This document shows positions 55,929 to 64,000 of a DNA stretch of 64,000 nt, piece by piece; the first letter of the stretch is position 1, and every line of letters starts with the position of its first letter. Below the pieces are notes generated by a model that ran no database searches, was not told the DNA's origin, and saw only the letters and a list, made by a program, of their open reading frames with translations. The translations under genes and the position numbers were made by a program. The stretch is taken from assembly GCA_014621425.1 (NCBI GenBank), contig JAANBB010000083.1:58129-122128 (forward strand), given 5' to 3'. The DNA is from Cylindrodendrum hubeiense (Eukaryota > Ascomycota > Sordariomycetes > Hypocreales > Nectriaceae).

Positions 55929-56684
55929 CTACGAAATTTGAGCTGGTGCATTGGTGCATCCCGAGTCTCCGCAGGTCCAGCAATCCGATGCAGAAACATC
56001 CGGTCGAGAAACCATCAGGCGGACCTTCACATGCGGCGTCAACTCACGCCACGCCCTGAAACCGTACCAATCGTCACGCTCTCCCTGTATAGGCTCTTCT
56101 CTGATCAATTCTCTCGATTCTAAGAGGTGGACTTCGGGGTTGAAGTCGAGAGAACCCCCTCCCATTTTGAAGCAGAACGCTGACTGAGACATCCAGCAGA
56201 TCTGGCTCCCGTTGGTGGCATATAGATGAAACCACGCACCCTCGGGCAAATCCAACTGTTGGACCGCGTCGAGACATACGCCATACAAGGCATACCAAAC
56301 CTCATGTTCCTTGCAATAAACAGGGAGTTTTCCGCCTTCCATCTTGGTCCTCGGTATCGAGTTGGCCCCATCCATAGTCCAAGGTAAATCTGCCAATGGA
56401 GCCGAGCAACGGCATTCTCTGTGGAAGTTCTCGACGGTGCAGACTGGGCATGTAAAGCACGGCTGGGGGCGCCTCACGCAATAGTTTTCGATCCATTCCA
56501 TGCAGATATTATGGAAAATGTGACCACAAAAGGCGATGACTCCCGGTTCACTGCCGCGCTCAATAGCAGCATTGCAGTGAGAGCAAGTGACTTGGACCTC
56601 CTGGTTGGGCTGATGTGCTATGTTGTGCACTGCATTCGGCCATGTACTTCCCTGGCCGACTCCAGAGCCCGGCTGGTAAGACAT
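55929..56684 (-). CDS. RING-finger protein B
   Basis: One exon, 251 residues. The RING is near the N-terminus (about 34-83): CSHC, then CGHIFHNIC and CPVC, a C3H2C3-like H2 arrangement (GHIFHNICMEWI). It is followed by an additional Cys-rich stretch (ECRCS), a globular region (LYGVCLDAVQQLDLPEGAWF) and a final CWTCGDSGC. The layout after the RING (a short CGxC-like patch, then an alpha/beta segment of about 130 residues) is similar in outline to protein A but not in order. Likely an E3 ligase of an expanded local family. Confidence 0.85.
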   Translation of the reverse strand: MSYQPGSGVGQGSTWPNAVHNIAHQPNQEVQVTCSHCNAAIERGSEPGVIAFCGHIFHNICMEWIENYCVRRPQPCFTCPVCTVENFHRECRCSAPLADLPWTMDGANSIPRTKMEGGKLPVYCKEHEVWYALYGVCLDAVQQLDLPEGAWFHLYATNGSQICWMSQSAFCFKMGGGSLDFNPEVHLLESRELIREEPIQGERDDWYGFRAWRELTPHVKVRLMVSRPDVSASDCWTCGDSGCTNAPAQIS

Positions 56685-56971
56685 ATCTTGGTGATTGAGA
56701 TGGCAGGGGAAGTTGGGTTCGTAGTCTTAGAAAATTATACACACAAGCTATGCGGTTGTCATCATGGGAGACGTTCCGAGACGACTAATGGGACTGATTT
56801 TATAGGGAAAACTGGGAGGAGAACGATTTACTGGTCTCCATGTTCAGCGTCTATTATTTCTAGATGCCACACATTCCCGCCTGTTAACTCCTCCCTTCTA
56901 GATGTTCACTTTGCACCAAATCATTGCTTTTGCCGGACTATTCCATGTCCGTGCAGTCACACAGGGAAATT

Positions 56972-58904
56972 TCACTTCTGGGCAGCAGCCACCTCCTCTT
57001 CTCCCTTCCTCCTCTCCTCAGCAATGATCTCTTCAACTGTCTTAGTGCTTACACCATTGCCAAAGTACTTCTCTGATAACTCGACGCATCGGAGGTTGGC
57101 TGACAGCTTGTTCATTGTCTCCATCCACTCTTCAGTCGCATCGCTGTCGTACACGATACCACCACCTGCCTGCATATATGCGACTCCATCCTTAACAAGC
57201 ATGGTTCGAATTGCGATGCAGGTGTCCATCGAGCCTTCGTCGACGTAGATTCGGTTCGCAGGGTCGACCTTGTCGGAATCGTCCACCCTGACGATGTCGT
57301 ATCCAAACCAGCCAACAGCACCAGCATAAATGCCACGCTTTTCTTGCTCCAAGTCATAAATCAACTCCATAGCACGGATCTTGGGCGCACCTGAGACCGT
57401 TCCAGCAGGGAAGATGGATCGCAGGGCATCGAAGCGAGTGCACTCGGGACGCAACACTCCAGACACCTCTGAGGTTATGTGTTGCACATGGGAGAAACGG
57501 TCGATTCTCATCAGGCGATCAACCTTGACAGTGTTCGGGTGGCAGACACGGTTAACGTCGTTGCGGGCAAGGTCAACCAGCATGACATGTTCGGCACGGT
57601 CCTTCTTCGAGCTCAGAAGCTGGGCCGCGAGCTCATCATCCTCGATAGCGTTACGTCCACGATGGATTGTGCCAGCAATGGCGTGGTTAACGATACGGGG
57701 TCGTGATCGCGCCTCTGCTGCGGTGTAGCCAAATCGGGGGTCGATGGGGAGAGGTGCGTAGCCGTCCGTCTTCATGAGACACTCTGGGGAGGCACCGACA
57801 ATGTAGAAGTCGGCGCAAGACAGGAAGAAAACATACGGCGAGGGGTTCAGCGTGCGCAGAGTCCTGTAAATGTTGAACGGGTGGAGGTTGGTGCTTCGAG
57901 AGAATCGCTGAGAGGGCACGGCCTGGATGATATCTCCCTTCACAATGTACTCTTTGAGTTTGGTGACAAAGGTCTCGTATCCCCGACGGCCGACATTTGA
58001 AGAGTATTGGAGGTCGGAGTTCGATTGCGCACTCAGATTCTGTACTGGGAGAGGAGTCTCGGGCTGTTGGATCACATCCAAGGTTCTTCGAAGGGTCGCG
58101 CAAGCATCGTCGTAGGCTGACTGGATGTCGTCGGTAGGGTTCTGGGGAAGTACCATGTGCGTGACAATGGTCATGGTAGAGCGGAAGTGGTCGAGGGCGA
58201 CGATAGTGTCGAAAAGCATAAAAAGAGCCTCTGGGATTTGGAGGTTGTCCTTGAGCGCGCGTTCCGTCTTGGGCTCGAAGTATTTGATGCAGTCATATGA
58301 AACATAGCCAACAGCTCCGCCTGAGAGCTTTGGGATTCGGAGTGAAGGAAGATCGAGAACCTTGTGCTCGGAAAGTTGGGCCTCGAGGGTGCGGAGAGGA
58401 TCGCCACTATGTTCATAGCCGGGACCAGTCTTCAAGACCTTTCTGGGGTCTGGCAAGGGTGGTTAGATGTTAATGGCCTCCATGGGATGTTGCAGTGCTA
58501 GTGGAGAGCTTACTTGTGCCGATAAAGCTGTATCGTCCGACAGTTTCAGTAGCGCCAGTAGCGCTCTCGAGAAGAAATGAGTATTCGGCCGTGGCACTGC
58601 ATCGGAAGAGTCAGAGGGTCTGTTCAAAGACTGCCTAGGGCGCAATGGGGGTATTTACCCAGACGAGAGCTTGAGGTATATGGCGGAGGGCGTCAATAGA
58701 TCGGCGGGGGTCGAGGCGCAGACGGGGAGGAGGGTCGGGCGGTTGGAGTCGTCCCAGGCCTGGTTGAGGGCATCGCGAGCTTCGGCGACGGATGGCCGTA
58801 TGTCAAGCTGGGGTTGCGACGAGGTCCAAGTCAGTCGAGGTTCTGGCCGAAGAGAGAGCAGATGAGTCAGTCGGTGCAAGACATACCTGGGCTGAGCCGT
58901 TCAT
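56972..58904 (-). CDS. TRP2: Anthranilate synthase component I
   Basis: Four exons (58904-58887, 58807-58659, 58596-58514, 58449-56972) join to 575 residues; the first exon codes only six residues. The regulatory N-terminal part has FLLESATG and GRYSFIG, the usual tryptophan-feedback region. The chorismate-binding domain has AGTIHRGRN, AEHVMLVDLARND, FPAGTVSGAPKIRAMELI, GIYAGAVGWFGYD and QAGGGIVYDSDATEEWMETM. It converts chorismate and glutamine-derived ammonia to anthranilate, the first tryptophan step, with a separate glutaminase/TrpC-type partner elsewhere. All catalytic motifs look intact, and the gene is ordinary housekeeping set among accessory RING genes. Confidence 0.97.
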
Positions 58905-59659
58905 GTTTGCAGAGCCGGGGGGTGTATCGAGGCTTTGTTTGGTGTATGGAAGAAGAAGGAGTCAAAGAGCTCGAGTTGATCGGTGAGTAATCGGCCCAGT
59001 TGGGAATTTGTGCTCCTGCCGAATGCCAATTGAGGTGACTCGATCAGTCAGGAAAGGGAAAGATGGTGGGGGCGGGGCATGTCCGTCTATCGCAGGGAGG
59101 ACCCACAACGAAATCGAAATCGGAATAGCGGTATAGGGTAGTTTGAGATGTTGGAACAGCAGGCAAAGGAGCTCTCGGTTACGCTCAAAATTACTCAATT
59201 AAGTATGTAGCCCTCTGTAGTGAAGATGTGGTGGATTGGTGTTTATTGTTTTCATATTTCCTGAATGATACTGTCTGACTTAGAAGTGTGGAGGAGTAAG
59301 GTTGTTGATGCAGAGGAACTAGGCAGGTAGTCATCAAATCACGGTTGCTAAAGCAAAGTAAAAGTCCACAATGGGTTTATCTGATGTATAAGAACTACGT
59401 ATTGCCCAGAATCCATCCATTGAGCCACCTCAATCAATACCCAATTAACTATGCCCTTCTTCGAATGTTGACCAGGAACTTGCAGACTGACACCTTCGTC
59501 GCATGACGTGAGGTGGCAGCCTGACGCACGAGGCACCAACAAGCTCCAGGTCAGGTACCTGCATGCTATCCCCCTCGTTTCAACGCGCCTTTCGCTTCGA
59601 TCTTTATTGAAGCATCATATACCTACGTGCCCCTGCACTTCAACCCCCAACCTTTTACT
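58905..59659. promoter_or_regulatory. Divergent upstream region of TRP2 and the BTB gene
   Basis: 755 bp between opposite start codons, so both promoters are here. ATGACTCAnn-type cross-pathway sites were looked for: GTGACTCGATCA at 59034-59045 contains TGACTC, the core bound by Gcn4/CPC1. It lies about 130 bp upstream of the TRP2 start and fits amino-acid control (inference). Confidence 0.5.
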
Positions 59660-60665
59660 ATGCCGAACATGGGCGACGACCAGGTTCACGAGAATGTCCC
59701 CGACGAGTCGACGACCGACCCGGGCGCCGATGTCGAAATGACAGAGACAACCGAGCCAGCGAAGACCACCGAGGGCGGCGACACAGCGAAGGATGCCAAT
59801 GGCGCAGAGAAACCGGCAGCCGTCGCGGAAACCGTCGAGCCTCGCATCAGCTTTGCGACCTACCTTACGAGCCCAGTTGTGACCCTGATTGTTGGATCAG
59901 CCGATGGCGAGCATGCGGTTCTCACAGCGCACCAAGCTCTGTTGAACAAGAGTCCCTACTTCCACGACATCTTCCAGGCCTTTGCCGATGACAGAAGTGT
60001 TAGTTTCCCTCTCACATGCGCGCAGCTCGCGACTTCACCTTTGCGCCCCCGCTAACACCCATGGCATAGCCGCGCCATGTTGAGCTTACGAATTTCGACG
60101 TTGACGCTGTCGGCTGCTTCCTCGAATACCTCTACACTGGCGAATACTTCCCCAAGAAACTCCCCGGCCAGCGAGTGCTCGAGTCCGACCCTACAGTCCC
60201 CTCGATCGACGACAGCGGCGACCAGCTGCTGAAGCACGCCCGAGTCTACACCATGGCCGAGAAGCTTGGCGTGCCAGGACTCAAGGCACTCGCCAGCTCT
60301 AAGATCCACTGCGTCAACTCGACAGCCAAGGGCGAGATTGCTTATGCCCGCTACGTGTACGCCTACACCAACAACGACGATTCCGTTATTCGCGCTCCCG
60401 TCGCAAGTTTCTGGGCGACACGGTCACACACTCTACGGGCCGAGGCCGAGGATGAATTCAAGTCGCTATGCTTGGAGCACCCCCAGTTCGGATACGATGT
60501 TCTCAGTATGTTCTTACCCTATAGAATAATTCAGGGCGCCGCTAACTGTATTCAGCTCGTGTCTTGGACGACAAGCTCAAGCGAGAGCGCACCGACAAGA
60601 TGCACCCCGCGTCAAGCAGCCACCGCAAACGTGCTCGCAACAGCAGCGGCGCACGGGAGGCTTAA
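59660..60665 (+). CDS. BTB/POZ domain protein
   Basis: Three exons (59660-59998, 60070-60505, 60556-60665) join to 294 residues. An acidic, Thr/Glu/Ala-rich N-terminus of about 65 residues precedes the BTB fold (SPVVTLIVGSADGEHAVLTA; HQALLNKSPYFHDIFQAF; VELTNFDVDAVGCFLEYLYT; HARVYTMAEKLGVPGLKALA). Short C-terminal BACK-like helices follow, and a basic tail (HRKRARNSSG) may be a nuclear signal. BTB proteins dimerise and many act as Cul3 adaptors. Fungal proteins of this size without other domains are mostly uncharacterised. Confidence 0.93.
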
Positions 60666-61570
60666 TATGGGACGTCTATCTCGGTCGGTTGTGGGTAGTG
60701 TTGGTTCTTTAGGCGGCCGGCATTTCTTTACCATTGTCTTTCCCGATGACGGGTGGATAGTATTGGGCGAAACACGCAAATCAAAGCGATACAATATGCG
60801 ACAGCCCTATATGGCAGCACAGCGGCAAAATTGTGTTTAGGTGGATTGGGGCGTTTGCGACATTTGGGCTCGCTGGACATGGTTGACAATGACTGATATT
60901 CCTTCGGCTCTTGTATTAAATAGCAAGATAATTTCAAGGACAGATAATGGGCGGCGGCACAGTTTGAACGCCTTCGGACAGGTTGACCAGTTGGTCTGTA
61001 CATATTTGACTGGTCAATTGGTAATACGAACATATAAACTATTGCCCCAACCGTTCAAAAAGGTCCATTGAGATCAAATTTGATGATATAAAGTGGATGA
61101 TACCAGATATGTGTGGTGGTGGTGTCGCCAAGAGCGGCCCCGGCAGCTTGTTTCTGGCTTACACCATGTACTCTCTGGTCCTCGCCCTTGTCAACAACAG
61201 CATCGCTGAGATGAGCACCTTCGTGCCTGTCTCCGGTGGACTTATCCGTCTCGCCGGCCACTGGAGTGTAAGCCTTGTTCTGTACACTCCCTTGTTAGTT
61301 AGACAAAGGGTACTGGGGCGCTGTTCGGCCATTGTTCGGTCTACGTGTAGGGATGACTTCATGTTCAAGCAATGTTCTTTCTTCGGGGGAGAAGAACGCC
61401 TACCCGGTGATTACTATAATAGCCATGATTCGTGATAGAATGCAACTCTATGTTATGGCAATCAATCCGACGTCTGAATTACGCAAACCTCTTTAAGAAG
61501 AAGGCATTGTGGAGATACGCTCTGACATCAGTACTTTGTTTAAGTTGCCGGGGGAAGTACAGATAGCACC
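60666..61570. other. Intergenic interval
   Basis: 905 bp: 3' region of the BTB gene and promoter of RING C. No supported gene in either strand. Confidence 0.5.
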
Positions 61571-62578
61571 ATGGCTTTCCGGACCGAGGAGAAGCCGTGG
61601 GAGAGTCTGCAAGAAATTTATGCGCCAACTTTCTACTGGCCCGAGGAGAGGGAAGGGCGGGACGGGGGGGAGGAGGCACATGATTTCTCACGAGGATCTT
61701 CTCCAGGAGGGGCTTATCCGGGAGAATCATCTCCTGGGTCGTCCTCTAGAGGAGGGTCTACTATCGAGCAGTCTCCTGTAGATGAGTCTTCTTTAGATGA
61801 GTCTCTTGTAGACGAGTCTCCTTTAGAAGAAACCCCTTCAGACAAAACCCCCAGAGTAGAATTCTTCTGGCCGAACATAGCGCCCCATATTGGGCAAGGA
61901 GGCAAACGAGGCAAAGAGGAGACACTCCGAGGCTCGTGCAACATCTGCTATCAACACCTCGGCGTCGATGGCCTCCCCGAGCCCAAGCTCGAGGAAGGAG
62001 AGTCGTGCCAAACATGCCATTACACGCCATGCGGGCACATGTTCTGCAGGCCATGCTTCAAACGGGCCATCGAGGGCCAGCGGGAGCGCAACCCCAACCA
62101 GCCCGAGACGTGCCCAACGTGCCGGCTGGAGCTCTCGTGTCGGCAGTGCGGCAGGATGTGCAAGATCTTCGCGGCACAAGTCCCGAGCTGCCCCACGTCG
62201 AGCCCTCGTAACACTGACCCGGCACACGACCGCTCCGCCGCCTCCGCCGCCCCCGCCAGGATGCTGACGATCCCCGAGGGCGCCCCGTACTCGCTCGAGT
62301 GCAAGCGGTGCGTGTCGCGCAGGAGCTGGATGAGGCGGCTGGAGCAGGGGCGGTGGCCGGCGTCCGCGGACAGCATGGAGCCCGGGTTTGCGCCGTTCCT
62401 GTACTGCATCATGGACCGGCTGGAGAGCGCGCGGCGGACCATTGATCGCCAGGCCATCGAGATGGCATTTTCGAAGATTATGGACGACGAGTTTGAGAAC
62501 CTGTCTAAGGACCGGGAGGACTATATCGAGAGTCAGACGAGACGGTTGCAGGAGCAGGATGGTAATCCCTGGTTCTAG
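61571..62578 (+). CDS. RING-finger protein C
   Basis: One exon, 335 residues, start in strong context (CACCATGG). Residues 40-95 are Ser/Pro/Glu/Asp-rich with repeated SLDESLVDESPLEE units. The RING is at about 120-185 (CNIC, CQTC, CGHMFCRPC, CPTC), with an extra CxxC loop before the His. A second Cys cluster follows (CRQCGRMC; ECKRC). The C-terminal 90 residues are helical and charged. Likely a RING E3 ligase related in style to proteins A and B. Confidence 0.85.
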   Translation: MAFRTEEKPWESLQEIYAPTFYWPEEREGRDGGEEAHDFSRGSSPGGAYPGESSPGSSSRGGSTIEQSPVDESSLDESLVDESPLEETPSDKTPRVEFFWPNIAPHIGQGGKRGKEETLRGSCNICYQHLGVDGLPEPKLEEGESCQTCHYTPCGHMFCRPCFKRAIEGQRERNPNQPETCPTCRLELSCRQCGRMCKIFAAQVPSCPTSSPRNTDPAHDRSAASAAPARMLTIPEGAPYSLECKRCVSRRSWMRRLEQGRWPASADSMEPGFAPFLYCIMDRLESARRTIDRQAIEMAFSKIMDDEFENLSKDREDYIESQTRRLQEQDGNPWF

Positions 62579-64000
62579 CTTCTGGTTCTAGCCTCTAGCC
62601 TTTCGATTGCTGTTTCTAGCGTGCTGGCAGCTAATAAGTGCGTCACAATGGGCGGAGTGGTGAGTTCGGCCGACGCAAGACGGAGGAGGAGGTAGGGCGG
62701 AATAGAAGTGGATCGGCGCCGTATTACATGTTGTGTTACTCGGTTCCAGAGCGCAGTCATGAATTCCCTAGTCGTCGTACAAGACCGGCCATGTATGCGC
62801 TTCGCATGTAGGCACGTAATTAGTTGATAGGATAGGGCAGGACGGTTAACCGGGAATAAATGCTTGGCACCGTTGGAGGGGCTGAAGCGCGTAACTCGAT
62901 AGTGCCATTTGCGTTGCAGCGGTGCCTTGAGCGCTTGACTACCGGTGCCTGCCCACTGCGCGACAGCCTGACTCACAATGCATGCCGCGGATATGTGCTA
63001 TGTGCTCTGTTTGCGACAGCGTCCAGCACGTCCTGCTCTGCATCAGGAACCCGTCCCTACTACAGATGTACAGATGTACATATGTACGTAACTGACGTCC
63101 ATAGGGCCCTAAATTAGATGGGATCCTCGGGCGACGCACAGAGTGAAACCTGACCTGAGGCCCGGGATGTGGGCCCTGCGCCAGCTGCTGCCGGGGGGGA
63201 AGGGGGGCACTTCATTACCGGGGGGACGGGCGGACGGCGAGCGACACCCCCCCCAGGCTAGCGGTCCCGTCTTAGCCGTGCTGGAGGCTGACTTTTGACG
63301 CGGGCTTACTTGTTTGGTTGAGTGCTGTGTTTGGTTGGACGTAGCTAGGCCCGGCGGCAGCGAAAGCATGAAGAAGGGGACGATGATGCAAACAGACGAA
63401 ACCAACAGAGGATGAAAGTCAGCGCCCATCAGCACCAGTAGCACAAGTCGCCGGTCTTTTCAGTTCAGTCAGCCTCAAACCAACCGACATCCTTTTCTCT
63501 CTCCCGTGTGTTCCTTCTTCACATTCCTAGGCCCGCCCTTCCCCACCCCACCCTCCGGTTCAATTTCACACGGGCCGTAATCCAGGGCCTCGAGACGAGA
63601 CTTGATGGACGGACGAGCAGGCCACATGACGGCTCCGCGGGGCAGATGGATCCAGGACGCATTGCGCCAAACTCCGCAGAACCGCCGCAATTGCAGACGG
63701 ACACTTCGCGACGGAATACGGCACGCTGAACAAAGACGACGAAGGAAAGAAAGAAAAAAAACTAACCCAGAGGCGTCCACCACGGGGGCAAGTGGGGGAT
63801 AGCATCATCTCACCGCGGCGGTGCCGGTATCCGATCGCGCCCAATCGACCCCGGCAAGTCGGCACGGCGACATCCACACCTCTGGACTGCCCATCCTGCG
63901 CATCCTCGCGCCGCCGCGTGCTCGTGCTGGCCGCCATCTCGACCGTCGCCAGCGTCAATCGTCACTCGCTCTTATCTGTCATGAGCACTCGCTGGTCCTC
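62579..64000. other. Right-hand interval of 1.4 kb
   Basis: 3' region of RING C, then GC-rich sequence open in several frames on both strands without motifs. An ATG at 63981 (ATGAGCACTCGCTGG) with a purine at -3 could begin a gene that leaves the window, but only seven codons are visible. Confidence 0.4.

Noticed and set aside
1..64000. Transposons, RIP-mutated relics, CRISPR arrays, rRNA genes
   Set aside because: No transposase or reverse-transcriptase motif, no terminal repeats and no long AT-rich TpA-biased blocks were seen. CRISPR is not expected in a fungus, and the only arrays found are short minisatellites.

Overview
The window is chromosomal DNA of a filamentous ascomycete, most likely a Sordariomycete and probably Hypocreales (inference from gene content and style, not a database match). 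The protein-coding genes carry many short GT-AG introns, mostly 45-80 bp. The set includes fungus-specific families: Zn2Cys6 regulators, CFEM proteins, a NACHT/STAND protein with a fungal-type N-terminal domain, Atg17 and PNS1. I joined exons by hand from both strands. For almost every multi-exon gene the exon lengths sum to a multiple of three and the joined protein matches its family across the junctions.

Layout. 0-0.4 kb: 5' end of an amino-acid permease running off the left edge. 0.4-3.8 kb: no convincing gene. 3.8-11.4 kb: a divergent pair, a 1035-residue NACHT protein (minus) and a SNF2-type ATPase (plus) whose last helicase exon lacks a normal splice acceptor. 11.7-17.5 kb: a class II aldolase and two divergent Zn2Cys6 regulators sharing a 219-bp promoter that holds a CCGGA/TCCGG palindrome. 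19.4-28.7 kb: housekeeping-type block with PNS1, a tiny membrane protein, ATG17 and a calpain. 28.7-32.4 kb: gene-poor and GC-rich. 32.4-37.8 kb: ADP-ribose Nudix hydrolase, an unknown gene with an in-frame stop, a Ni/Co transporter and a Dabb-domain protein. 38.2-46.7 kb: a compact group that looks catabolic, with an Ldh2-type oxidoreductase, a Zn2Cys6 regulator, an IlvD/Edd dehydratase, an SDR, a HotDog thioesterase and a DUF1993 protein. 47.5-51.0 kb: a 1135-residue wall protein with eight CFEM domains. 53.2-62.6 kb: a glyoxalase-like protein, three RING proteins, a BTB protein and the anthranilate synthase gene.

How genes may work together. The 38-46 kb group has two head-to-head promoters (Ldh2/regulator and dehydratase/SDR), each with CGG/CCG-type palindromes. 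This fits one regulator controlling oxidation and dehydration of a sugar acid or related hydroxy acid. The three RING genes and the BTB gene within 8.5 kb suggest an accessory ubiquitin-ligase neighbourhood. I found no tRNA, rRNA, transposon, CRISPR or viral sequence that I could support.

Three genes show a single-site break (the SNF2 acceptor, the ATG17 junction and an in-frame TAG in the unknown gene). Each could be a real mutation or a sequence error.
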